This document shows, one piece after another, positions 53,401 to 63,452 of a stretch of DNA of 64,000 bases. The notes beneath the pieces are model-generated. The model worked only from the letters and a program-made list of their open reading frames with translations. It was not told where the DNA came from and did no database searches. Position 1 is the first letter of the stretch; each line of letters starts with the position of its first letter. This stretch comes from Sarcocystis neurona (Eukaryota > Apicomplexa > Conoidasida > Eucoccidiorida > Sarcocystidae): positions 311,623 to 375,622 of the forward strand of contig KL647316.1 of assembly GCA_000727475.1 (NCBI GenBank), in the 5' to 3' direction. A program made the position numbers and the translations under genes.

Positions 53401-55281
53401 CTAGCACCCTATATATACACACATATATGTGTACGTGTATATTACGTTCGAGAGACTAGCCGATTCACCGAAGGCAGACATCTGCGAAGAAGTTTGCGCA
53501 AGAAACGTTTCGACGTGTGGCTGGTGGCAGCGTCCAATGCAAAGAAATTCGAACGCGGAGCCTGGGGCCAGCATACCTTGGACTCGTTTTTCTTCTTCTG
53601 GTTTTCCTTTCCCTTCTTCTTCTTCCTTTTCCTCCTCTACTTTATGCTGTTCTGATGTTGTGCGCTCTTGTTCTTCTTCGCGTCGCCACCGTTTGCGGTC
53701 TGCAGCAGAGCTCCAGCAGCTGTGGGGTGCGTGCTGCAGGTGTCTGTACACCCGAAGCGGTTGCCAAAAGAGCTTTGCGTGAAGGCACTCGTGAAGCTGC
53801 GGATCTATGCCACTTCTTCTTAGCAGCTCACTCTGACGTTTATGGAAATATCGCAGTTCCTCCCTCCGTCCCACATGCTTCTCTCCTCTCTTTCGCTTCT
53901 CTAGTAGACGCTGGTGCGCGCTGCGCTTTCTTTTCCTCCTGCGGGAAGCAGCACTTCCTTCCTGCTCCTGTGCGTGGTTCTGCTGCTGCTGCTGTTTCCG
54001 TTTGTCCTCTTCCTGCCCCTGATCTTTCTGTCCCTCCTGCTTCTGCTCTTTCTGTTTCTCCTGCTCCTCCTCCTGCTGTTTCTGCTGCTGCTGCTCTTCC
54101 TCTTGTTCATGTTCTTGCTGTCCCTCCTCCTGCTGCTTCTGCTGCGGCTGTTCCTGTATCTGCTGCACCGGTATCGGCTGTCCCTGCTCTTCCTTCTTCT
54201 CCTGCACCTGTTCCGCATCCAGCTGCTCACTCATACCGTGCGCCTTCCACTCAGCCTGCTGCCGCTGCCGTTCTCGCTCCTGCTGCTGCTGCTGCTTGCG
54301 ATTGTTCTCTTGGTGCTGCTGCCGCTGCCGTCGCCGTCGGGTAGTGTGTTTTATGTAGAGCCGCAGCAGCAGCGCATCCACGTGCTTGGGGCGTTTCCTG
54401 CTGCAAATGCGTGTCTCCCTCTGTTTCCTGCGACTGCCGTCGTCGCATGAAAACATGACCAGCGGGTCTCCCGATGAAGTGCTGCTGCCATGTGCTTCTG
54501 CTGCTGCTACCTCCGTAATCGCTGCTTCCGCTGGGCTCGCGGTGACCTCTCTGCCGCCTTCTCCGTTCTGACGCGCTTTTTCCTGCCCGCCGCTCTCCTC
54601 GTTTGGTCGCAGCCGTGTGACGCTCCGTTCGTTACGACTGCTGCTGCTTCTTGTTCTTTCGTTCGTCTTACGTCTCCGTTCGTTGCTGCTGCAATCGTCG
54701 CTTTCGGTACAATACCTGCGTCTCCTCCTCGTTCGCCCAGTCGTGCGCTTGCCTCGCCCCTCCGTCGTTCTGCGGCTCGTGCTTCTGTCTTCCCTCCCTC
54801 GCTTGCTGAGGCGCGCGCCTTCCTTGCCGCTGCTGCTGCTGCTGCACCAGCCTCCTCTGCGGCTGCTTTCGCTCTCCAAGCTCCAACTCACCCTGCTGCT
54901 GCTCTCGTTGCTGCTGGTCTCGCTGCTGCTGCTCTCGCGGCTGTTGCTGTCGCTGCTGTTGCTGTCGCTGCGGTGGCTGCGACTGCTGCTGTTGCCGCTG
55001 CTGTTGCAGCCCCTGCTGCCGCCGTCGCCATCGTTGCTGCTACCGCTGCTGTTGCTGCAGCCATCGCTGCTTTCGTAGCTGCTGCTACTGCTGCTTCCGC
55101 GATCAAAATCCCACGCCCGTTGCAGGTACTCCTTGTTCGTTTCAAAGCGGTGAGTATGAATATAGGGATTCACGTAGTTTTCCTCCTGGTGAGGGCTGCT
55201 GCTGTGCGCCAGCAGCGCGAGAAAGCGGCGATGGCTAGGCAGCAGCAGGACATCTGCAGAACGCAGTGGCAGCCACGACAC
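53401..55281 (-). CDS. Ser/Arg-rich then Gln/Glu-rich probable nuclear protein; unknown family
   Basis: A minus frame enters after acceptor CTGCTGGTTTTGCAG at 55281. It starts with a compact, well-mixed block (WLPLRSADVLLLPSHRRF, then NPYIHTHRFETNKEYLQRA and WDFDRG). A long Ser/Asn-rich region, an Arg-rich region (SRRTTEGRGKRTTGRTRR) and a Gln/Glu run follow. Then come basic KRKRKRSAHQRLLEKRKRG, GIDPQLHECLHAKLFWQPL and a C-terminal block SAFEFLCIGRCHQPHVETF. Basic clusters and low complexity suggest a nuclear, RNA- or chromatin-associated protein, but that is inference. The frame stops in TA-rich DNA at 53401, so the real exon probably ends at a donor near 53450 (GAAC|GTAATA or CTTCG|GTGAAT). 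Confidence 0.5.
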   Translation of the reverse strand: MSWLPLRSADVLLLPSHRRFLALLAHSSSPHQEENYVNPYIHTHRFETNKEYLQRAWDFDRGSSSSSSYESSDGCSNSSGSSNDGDGGSRGCNSSGNSSSRSHRSDSNSSDSNSRESSSSETSSNESSSRVSWSLESESSRRGGWCSSSSSGKEGARLSKRGREDRSTSRRTTEGRGKRTTGRTRRRRRYCTESDDCSSNERRRKTNERTRSSSSRNERSVTRLRPNEESGGQEKARQNGEGGREVTASPAEAAITEVAAAEAHGSSTSSGDPLVMFSCDDGSRRKQRETRICSRKRPKHVDALLLRLYIKHTTRRRRQRQQHQENNRKQQQQQERERQRQQAEWKAHGMSEQLDAEQVQEKKEEQGQPIPVQQIQEQPQQKQQEEGQQEHEQEEEQQQQKQQEEEQEKQKEQKQEGQKDQGQEEDKRKQQQQQNHAQEQEGSAASRRRKRKRSAHQRLLEKRKRGEKHVGRREELRYFHKRQSELLRRSGIDPQLHECLHAKLFWQPLRVYRHLQHAPHSCWSSAADRKRWRREEEQERTTSEQHKVEEEKEEEEGKGKPEEEKRVQGMLAPGSAFEFLCIGRCHQPHVETFLAQTSSQMSAFGESASLSNVIYTYTYMCVYIGC

Positions 55282-55539
55282 CTGCAAAACCAGCAGAGGC
55301 GGCACCACACCCGTGCGCGAGTAGCATCCTGTGTGTTGCTGCCCACGACGTCTCTGCACGTGGGTGTGTCTCTCTTTACCTGCGCATTTTTGGCCTGTGG
55401 AATGTTGTTCCTTGCGTCCCTCTGTATATAGACACCTGTGTTTCTTCCCCCTGTTCGCGCGGTGTAAAGTGTATCACCGCTCCTAGTGCCAAGCTGCTGC
55501 GGCAGATGGCAGTGGCCACGCTACACGCCTGCATCCGCC

Positions 55540-55745
55540 CTGCATCCTGCGGTGTACGTACACCGGCAACTTACCACTTGGACATGTGTAGCTGGAGACT
55601 GCTGTGTACATACCCCTGCAGACTACTGTTGTGTAACCACGCCGAGAGAGACTGAGGTGTGTCCATACACCGCAGTCAGTGTACATATTCCTAGAGGCGC
55701 CGGTGTACAGACACCCGCAAAGACTTCAGTGTACATACACCTATA
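55540..55745. repeat. Cluster of quasi-palindromic GGTGT..ACACC motifs
   Basis: GGTGTACGTACACC (55550-55563), GGTGTGTCCATACACC (55656-55671), GGTGTACAGACACC (55702-55715) and GTGTACATACACC (55729-55741) occur in a spacer without exons. The interval 55282-55838 otherwise holds nothing I can call. Confidence 0.7.
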
Positions 55746-55838
55746 GACGACACGCACTTTTGCTAGCGCGGTCGCCGCGTCTTCTTCTCTGAGAGAGTTT
55801 ACTGCTTCACGAAGCTTCCCCCTCCTCTACCAACGTCC

Positions 55839-58118
55839 TCATATTAACTCTGACTCCCCTTCCTCAACAGCGGCGTCTCGGAGAAGTAGCGTCTGCTCCG
55901 CTGCGACCAACCGTCGGGTTTCCTTTTGCAGACATACGTACCGGGACTTGTGTACTGCGCTAACTGGCTCAAAGACCAGCACCTAGAGAACGACAAGTAG
56001 GAAAGGAGATGCCACAGAAAAGACCGAGGCAACTGCTCCCGTGACACAGCCACCGCAAGCAGGGTGTCCTTTCGATCCGCATTTCCCCTGCATGCGTCTA
56101 CGGTTGCTTGTGGCGCGGAACTGCGCCGGGGCAGCCAGTGTGTAGGGCGGTTTGTTGTATTTCCTGCTGAGCCGTCCCGGGCGGCATGTGACTAGCTGTC
56201 TCGCATCTCACCTCTCTCCTTGGTGGCCCACAGACTGTCTCTGTAGCAGCCTCCTCGCAGACACTCTCGTACAGAGTCGCAGACAGAAGGCCCGCGCCGG
56301 GAAAAGAAAAGGGCCAGAGAAAGAGGGGATGAAAAAGAGGAGGACGAACAGAAGAAAGAAGACGGCACGCAAAAAGGCAGACGACCAAGAAGAGCAAAAA
56401 GAGACGGACGCGTGTAGCACAGAGAGAGGAGAAAAAGGAGGGGAAAAGCGTAAGACGCGAAGAGCGCAGAAAGGAAGAAGAACATGTAAGCGAGAAGAGA
56501 ACGACAAAACAGCAAGCTGAAAGGATAATAGAGAGCAGAACGCACCTGTAAGGGCACGGGAAGCATAGCAGTATCAAAGAAGATTTGTTGGCCGCAGCTG
56601 TCGCCCCGCTGCTGCTGGGCGTTCTTCAAGTTCACCAGATACATACAGAATTCGTTCTGCGGAACCCAGCAAAAGCAAAGACACACACACACGCCCACGG
56701 CGCGTCTCGTCGATGCTGGTGCAAAAGCTTGGTACACCAGGCAGTGTGTGTGGCTCACACAGCCGTACTCCTTTCTTCTGCATGCCAGGCCAGCACGGAC
56801 ACGACCAAGACGCACCAAACAAACAGACTCACGCGCGCGCACGCGCTGCCTTTTTCTGCGTCTGCTTCAGGCCGGCAGGCGAAAGAGGTCCCTGCCAATA
56901 TACGCATACCTCTACAGAAGACGATGGGAGAGACCTGCCTAGTTATGCATCCCTCCTCACTGCGGCTTGCCTCTGTTATGGCGGGTTACACAATGGCTGT
57001 GACATTGCGCGCCTGGATACGTCCAGCGTCTCACGAACGTAGATACACACAGACATCCTGTCCACGCACGTATGTGGGGTCACGCAGAGAGAGACAGTGA
57101 CGGAGAAAGAGATCGAGGAAGAGAAGTCGAGAGAGAAAGACAGAAAGGGAGAAGAGATGGCGAGGGAACCAAAAAGAGAGAGCGAGAGAAATATACGCAT
57201 ATATACATATATATATATATGTACGCAGAGCACCACCTGTTCAGCTGGTGACACCCTGCTGTCGGTTCCTTGTAGACAAGTGGACACGCACAAGGTCGAC
57301 GTCGACGCAGGCATCACAGTCGCATTTCTACAAGAAATTGCAGTGACGTGTCTACCCTGCACCCACTCGATCGTCTGGGTCCGTGCGGAGGGGAGTACGC
57401 ACACATGCGTACGTACGTGTGTGTCCCTCCAAGACACACACGTGTTGGTGTGTCTTCGTATGTGTTTAAGACAGAATGTACACAGACGCGCAGATAAATG
57501 TAGATATGAAAAGAAGAGGAGAAGACTGAAGGTTGTCCTTAGTATGTATACGTGCGGAGGTACGCATATGAGAGAGAAAATCTCTACGCACACACATGTG
57601 TGTGTATGTACAGAGAGACACGCATGGGGAAGAAGCCGAGAATGACAGAGGGAGATAGAGAGGTAGAAAGACAGGTGTAGAGAGACATAGATATGGAGAG
57701 ACTGAGATATATACTTCAACGAGGTAGCCGCCGGGGCCCAGAGTGACTGGTGCGCTCTTTTTCTACAGGAGCGCCGCAGTCTTCTGTGTGCCAGGGGCAA
57801 TCTTCTGCTGAGCCAGATTCTCTGCAGTGCGTAGTCGCACGACACCGGTGCACCACGTTGTCTGGTAGTAGTGGTGGTGGTGGCTTCCTCTTCGGAGCCG
57901 CTGCAGAGGGAGACGTTCCCTCCTCGTTCTCCTTCGTCTCTTCGGGCTCGCTGCTGCCACACATATCCACAAGCGTGTGGCTGCGTCCCCTTGCTAGCTC
58001 CGTGCTCCTTTCCCCTTTGCTGCTGCTGGTGCTGCTCGTATCTGCAGCACGCGCCTTTCCCTCTCTCTGTTTCGGTAGTGTACCTACTGCTGTCTCCACC
58101 TACCTCAGTCGCCATCAT
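55839..58118 (-). CDS. Multi-exon protein; unknown function
   Basis: Probable start ATGATGGCG at 58118 (MMATEVGGDSSRYTTE). The first exon is Gln/Arg/Thr-rich and open to about 57720. Two downstream exons are well supported. 56656-56546, between acceptor GGGTTCCGCAG and donor ACAG|GTGCG, is exactly 37 codons (NEFCMYLVNLKN, then QQIFFDTAMLPVPLQ). 55982-55839, after acceptor TCGTTCTCTAG, is 47 codons plus stop (VLVFEPVSAVHKSR to GESELI). They join in phase 0. Exons between 57720 and 56656 are unresolved; 56810-56720 has a candidate (YGCVSHTHCLVYQAFAP). A second minus frame in exon 1 is also open, with donor CCT|GTAGAA at 57767 in phase 0. The conserved-looking core is not low complexity, but I do not recognise it. 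Confidence 0.45.
55983..56545 (-). other. Purine-asymmetric intron
   Basis: Intron between the two supported exons. 56290-56520 is strongly purine-rich on the plus strand (GAAGAAAGAAGACGG, GAGAAAAAGGAGGGG), so pyrimidine-rich on the transcribed-gene sense strand. Long open frames here on either strand follow from the bias. Confidence 0.5.
57085..57235. repeat. GA-rich low complexity and TA tract
   Basis: GAGAGAGACAGTGACGG and similar purine runs from 57085 to 57195, then a TA tract at about 57200-57222. Lies in the unresolved middle of the 55.8-58.1 kb gene. Confidence 0.7.
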
Positions 58119-58265
58119 AGAAGTCTAGCTTTGCAGTTCTTTATGTATATCTCATATGTGTTTGTCTACATACCCGTAGAGAGAGATACATAGATAACGC
58201 TACGCAGACGAATGAATACGGTCGTGGAGAGACGCAGTTTTGAGAGACGTGCTTCTCCTGCCATT

Positions 58266-59797
58266 TTAACGGTGGGACGTTGCAGCTGCTGCTACGCAGT
58301 CGCACACGCAGATGCTGCTGCTGTGCTGCCGTTGCAGCCTATAGGCCTCTGCGTCTCGCACTCGTATCTCTTCGCCTTCACGAAGCTGCAGAGCAGCAGG
58401 GGACAAATCAAGCGCCGGCTGCTTGAATCTGCTGCTGCGTTGAGGCTCCTGCAGCCGCTTCATTGCCCCCTTGGTGGTCACCAACAACGGCTGGTACTGA
58501 GGAACAGCTGCTGGTGCTGGGAAGCTGCTGCTGCTGCGACTGCTGTTCTGTGAATGCTGTTTAGCGGCTGGTGCACTGCCGGTGCTGCTGCCGCCACCGT
58601 GCTGTCACCGTGACGACTACTGCAACGGCCGAGAAAGAAGCCTACAGATAGTTCTGTGTGCATGCCAATGTGGCATATATACATATATATAGGTATTTAG
58701 CGGTATACACACAGACCGGTAGGACCACCTACGCATGCGTTGAACAACAAGTAATGAGCTCGTATAGGGATCTGCACGTTGTTGCTGCAAGATTCTTCTG
58801 AGAGTCGCGCTGCCGCCAAAAATCCTGCTGCTTCATGCTGCTGCTGCTTCAGCAGTGACGCTGCTGCTGTTGGTTGTCCATACGTACCGCTCCGATGCGA
58901 GAAACGACAAGCAGCCATCGTAAGTAGGGGTCTGTGGAGAAACAGCAGGTGACGAAACGTTCGACCTTCCTTCCGCTGCAACCGAAGCGAACTCCTGCAG
59001 GTAACTCCGCATGCAGCCGCAGGCGCAGCATTTGTTCCTGTGACTCTTCTCCTTGGCCTCTACCCAGCCAATGCTTCATCCCTGCTGTTGCTGCTGCTGC
59101 AGCTCCACACGGGCCTGTGTGCGCAGCGTGCGCTGCAGGGCGCGCGACTGCTGCAGGCGCTGCTGCAGCCGACGGCTGCGAGGTTGCCAGAGAGGATGGT
59201 TCCGCTGGTGCAGCAGCAGCTGCTGCTACACGGCAGGTCGCTATTGAAGGTGTTGCTACTGCTCTTTTTTCTACTTCAACACGCGATGGAGCTGCTGTTC
59301 CTGCTGCACCCGCGTGACTTGCGGTTGCCCTGCCTGGGAGGCAGGATGTTGCTCCTGGTGCTTCCTGTGTAAGGCCTGCTCCCGCTGTTGCAGTCGCTGA
59401 TGCACATAGAAGCGCCGTTGCTGAGGACTCTGCTGCTGCGCCCTCTGCTGCAGCCGTGTTCGCTGCTGCATTTCGTGCCGTTTTTGTTGTTCCTGTGTCC
59501 CCTCCGTTGTCTGCTGCAACTGCTGCTGGTGCCACAGCGTCCACGTCTGTGGCCGCCGCGCCTTCTGCTGCTTGTCCTGGGGATGCTCCGGCTGTTGCTG
59601 CTCGTGCGGCTTCTTGCGGAGCAGCTGCTGCTGTTGCTGCTACGCCTGTCTTAGCTTCGCCTGCTGCGGTTGCAGCAGCAGCCTCGAGGATGCGGAACAC
59701 GCAGAGTTGCCGCTCCTTCCACGCCAGCAGCAGCTGCCCCCCTCGTTGCACGTCAAGCTGCTCGAACGCTAGGCCCTTCGAGGTCCCACACTTATAC
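58266..59797 (-). CDS. Ala-rich protein with beta-propeller-like islands (gyrase-A C-terminal or CNH-like), partial
   Basis: Exon 59797-58888 starts after acceptor CCTTCTTCTGCAG and ends at donor GAGCG|GTACGTA. Exon 58601-58266 follows acceptor GGTGACAG and ends at a stop. They join in phase 0. Islands are CGTSKGLAFEQLDVQRGG with QLLLAWKERQLCVFRI, then poly-Ala, then RKVERFVTCCFSTDP with WLLVVSRIGAVRM, and in the last exon PLLVTTKGAMKRL followed by ALQLREGEEIRV. The repeated pattern of LLVxxxxGxxxR followed by a strand and LREGEEI resembles blades of the DNA gyrase subunit A C-terminal domain; CNH or WD-type propellers are alternatives. Upstream exons are not identified. Another frame at 58900-58700 (QIPIRAHYLLFNACVGG) may be a skipped exon. 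Confidence 0.45.
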
Positions 59798-59899
59798 CTG
59801 CAGAAGAAGGAGGAGAAGGAAGAGGAGGACCAGCAGCAACAGTAGCCACGGCTAGAAAAACAGAAAACAATCGAGTATACCTGCCTGTTCTTCCCCATT

Positions 59900-60165
59900 T
59901 CTGCCGTCCGTCCTCTTACTCTGTTTTTTCTTCCCCGCCCTCTCCCCGTGTATACATTTATCTAGAGAAGTCTATCTCCGGTATTCCCGTTGCCCCGGGG
60001 CATCTTGCTGTGTGCACCACCTTCTCTGAGCGACCCCACGCGCAAGCACAGGTCTGTCCAGAGAGTTACTACGAAAGAAATACACATACACACATGTATA
60101 CGTCGTTACGCACCGTTGCCAACGAGCCTATACATATCCGTGAAGTGCATATATACGCACCTCCC

Positions 60166-60210
<45 letters not shown>

Positions 60211-60213
60211 ATA
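59900..60213. other. Spacer with TA microsatellite before the gap
   Basis: Unique sequence with no exon seen, then TGCATATATACGCACCTCCCC and a TA tract at 60167-60211 leading into Ns. Confidence 0.6.
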
Positions 60214-60599
60214 NNNNNNNNNNNNNNNNNNNNNNNNNNNNNNNNNNNNNNNNNNNNNNNNNNNNNNNNNNNNNNNNNNNNNNNNNNNNNNNNNNNNNNN
60301 NNNNNNNNNNNNNNNNNNNNNNNNNNNNNNNNNNNNNNNNNNNNNNNNNNNNNNNNNNNNNNNNNNNNNNNNNNNNNNNNNNNNNNNNNNNNNNNNNNNN
60401 NNNNNNNNNNNNNNNNNNNNNNNNNNNNNNNNNNNNNNNNNNNNNNNNNNNNNNNNNNNNNNNNNNNNNNNNNNNNNNNNNNNNNNNNNNNNNNNNNNNN
60501 NNNNNNNNNNNNNNNNNNNNNNNNNNNNNNNNNNNNNNNNNNNNNNNNNNNNNNNNNNNNNNNNNNNNNNNNNNNNNNNNNNNNNNNNNNNNNNNNNNN
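60214..60599. other. Assembly gap (Ns)
   Basis: About 386 undetermined bases. Both flanks carry nearly the same sequence (see 60140-60211 and 60600-60668), so the gap size and even its existence are doubtful. Open frames translated through it are meaningless. Confidence 0.99.
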
Positions 60600-60631
60600 T
60601 CCGTCGAAGTGCATATATACGCACCTCCCAC

Positions 60632-60668
<37 letters not shown>
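60600..60668. repeat. Direct copy of the left gap flank plus TA tract
   Basis: TCCGTCGAAGTGCATATA and CGCACCTCCCACCACATATA repeat the left flank with two single-base differences, followed by TA to 60668. Confidence 0.9.
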
Positions 60669-60673
<5 letters not shown>

Positions 60674-60719
60674 ATACATGTGTATATAACAGAGGAAGTG
60701 TCAAAGATACGAGTGGTGA

Positions 60720-62268
60720 TCTCTCTTATATCTGCTTCCTGTTGTTGAAGTACACCTGCTGCAGTTCACGCAGCTGCGCAGCTCCTCTGGCGCCGAAGGG
60801 TCCCTGAGGACGCTGCTGCTGCAGCTGTGATTTTCGCCCAGGCCCATCCTGCTTTGTTCTACCTCTGTGCCAGAGCAGGGGGAAGGGCAACGTTGCTGTT
60901 GCCTCTGCGGCTGCCGCGGATGCTCCTTCCTGTGTGTGGAAGCTTCTCTTTTCCTCCCTGCCTCTTGCTGCTGCTGGTACTCCGTCACTTTCATTTGCTG
61001 CTGCGCCTCCTCCTCCGGGCTCTCTGCCAAACTGCTGCTACGCTCTCCCTGTCTGCAGCGCCGCTGCTGCTGCGTCCCCCTGCTGCTGCCGCTGTGCTGC
61101 TATCGCCCTCTCCCGCTCCAGACACTTGGCCTGCTATCCGGTGTCTAAGCCGCTGCCCAACGGCAGGTGCTTCTGCTGCTTGGCGTGACGGAGAGGCTGG
61201 TGCCTTCTCGTTCCCTCCCTCTGTGTTGAATGCTGCTGCCTCTGAGACGCCACCACTGCTTTCTACATCTATCTCTGCTGCTTTTGTAGCTGGCCTTGCT
61301 CCTGGCGGCTTCTCGCTCTTGATGGTGCTGCTGCTGCTACGGTCTTACCGCGCTCGCACACGGTGATGGAGGTCTATGATAACTATCCAAGCCCCAGGCA
61401 ACGCCAGGGCCACCAGCCACTTGCTGCTGTTATCGCAATGTGAGCAGCTGCTGCAGAGCACTTCTGTGCTTCGGTTGTTGCTGCTGCGGCTGCTGCTGCC
61501 GTTGCTGTTGATGCTGCTGCTACAATGAGGCCTCGTGGGGTCGGCCTCGTTCGATGGTGCACCCGCACTTCCACGCAGGCGCTCGTCTTCATTGCTACGT
61601 GGCAAGCTTCCTGCTGCTCCTCCTCCTCCTGCTACCGCTCCTTCTGCTGCTGCTCCTGCCTCTGCTGCTGTTGCTCGTGCTCTTGGTGCTGCGTTTCCTG
61701 CTGCCATTGCTCCTGGCGCTTCACCCTCTGCGACTGCTTGTACGCCTAGACGGTACGGGCCCCAGCCACAGGCGCTCGGACTGTCAAAAGCAGCGGCGGG
61801 TGGGACAGGAGGCGAAAAATGTCTTAAGAAATCCTCTTTCTCTGCCGCTGTGCGGTGTCCTGTTGCCGCGCCTGCTCCCACTACAGCTGCTCCGTCCCCG
61901 GCTTCGGTGCTGCCCTCTGCCAACAGCTCGTAGAAGGCGGCAACAGGAAAATCCTCCTGCAGCCGCTCAACCGACTTCTGCGGCACGTACGCCCATGTTT
62001 CGGCTGCTGCCGGCGCTCCCCTCGGAGCAAATATTCGTGACGCTGTCCCTGGAATTGCTACTGGCGCTCTCTGTGCTGCTGCTCTCTCCTCTGCTGCTCC
62101 AGCCGAATGGGCTGCTCCCGTCCTCCCTGCTGCTGCTGCTGCTGTCCTTCCTGTTGCTGCTGTCGCTTCTGCTGGTGCATCTGCTGCAGGTGCTGTTCCG
62201 CTGCGGTCTATTATCTGACTTGTTGTTTCCGTTTTCCCTGTTGCTGCTGTCGACTCGGCTGTGGCCAT
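60720..62268 (-). CDS. Ala-rich protein, minus strand; unknown function
   Basis: A frame opens at ATG 62268 (MATAESTAATGKTETTSQ) and stays open to 61345. Islands are RIFAPRGAPAAAETWAYVP, KSVERLQEDFPVAAFYELL and EKEDFLRHFSPPVPP, with a hydrophobic end (WLVALALPGAWIVIIDL). Downstream, minus frames at 61330-60720 continue in Ala/Ser and then Gln/Glu composition (AQQQMKVTEYQQQQEAGRK), likely further exons. Upstream of the ATG another frame reads TTVFVGLQRPMLQMRLCAL, so the ATG may not be the true start. No domain recognised. Array polarity agrees with the minus strand. Confidence 0.45.
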
Positions 62269-62344
62269 GTCTTCCCCTCGACGTTTCGCCCAATGCGCAC
62301 AGACGCATCTGCAGCATGGGCCGCTGGAGTCCTACAAACACAGT

Positions 62345-63190
62345 AGTAGGGGCAGCAGCGCCAGTCGTCGCAGCATCACAGCTATCGCAGCAGCAGAGGT
62401 GTAGCATCGCCAACGAAAAGGGCACAGTTGAAGGAGGAAGACGGGAATAACCAGCAGCAAAAAAACGCGGGCAGCGGCAACAGCAGCGCTACCAGCAGCA
62501 GCAGCGGCACAGCAATGACGCACTGCTGTGGCTCAGTCTCAGGAAGAGGCAGTGGAGCAGCACACCGTTAAAGACCAGCGGTACCTGCTGCAAGAGAAGC
62601 AAGAGCTGGGAGCCGTCTACGCTGCACGCTGTCGCCGCAGCAACCAAAGAAGCAGGAGGGCAGCAGCCGCGACCCCACATACCCGCAGGCAGCAGAACAG
62701 CAGCAGAAAATTCAGCAGCGCAGGAGTGGGGACAGACTCAGCGCAGTCGCAGCCGCACATCCCGCAGCAGCGACGTGAAGCGTCCAAGCAGCGGTCAGGT
62801 AAACACCGCAGCACCAGCTTCAGGCAAGCAGACGGTTGCCGCAGCAGGTGCACCGTCTGCAACGCACAGCAGCAAAGGCCAGAGTCAGAGCCACCTTCCC
62901 AGGGCGCGGCAGCAGTGGCCGTTGCATACGCTTCTAAATCTTGCACCAGCAGCAGCAACAGCAGCTCCACCGGCACCGGCAGCCGGCGTGAGCCCTGCTG
63001 CAACACCTGCTGCTTTGGAGACAAAGATGTAGACCACCGTCAGACGTCACCTGGAGCAAGAGTGTCAACAGTCGTTTACTGGCAACGAAGTGCAGCAGAA
63101 ACTTCGTTCGAATGCTTCACGCTGCTAAAACATCCCTCCCGCAATCCTTTTCAGCGGCTAGGACGTACACGTGTGTGTGCCAAGTAAGAA
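62345..63190 (+). CDS. Gln/Ser/Ala-rich plus-strand coding candidate
   Basis: Two overlapping plus frames are open. One (62528-63187) reads EAVEQHTVKDQRYLLQEKQ and ends FQRLGRTRVCAK. The other (62775-63032) reads PLHTLLNLAPAAATAAPP and ends PAALETKM. A CAG|GTAAAC at 62799 is a possible donor leaving the first frame. CAG polarity favours the plus strand. Structure unresolved; no family recognised. Confidence 0.3.
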
Positions 63191-63452
63191 AGAGGATGAC
63201 CGTTGAGACAGGGACGTTCAAGCTTATATTTACATATACGTTTCGTTCTATACAAACACCTACAGTGAAAGATACACACATGCATTCTCTTCCACTTGAA
63301 CAGGGTAAGCTCCCAGTTCTCACGGCTGCTTACACATCCAATCTCTACCCATCCACATATATACATATATATACGAATATTCATACGCCCATATACGTAT
63401 GTGTATGTGTACATTTCCCAGGTCTACAGATGTTTATGGAAAGCTCTATTTC
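63190..63452. other. Short convergent spacer
   Basis: Between the plus-strand candidate and the stop of the minus-strand gene at 63453. Contains a short TATA tract at 63356-63375; nothing else seen. Confidence 0.4.

Noticed and set aside
60010..60807. Frames translated through the N run
   Set aside because: They consist of undetermined residues and repeat flanks.
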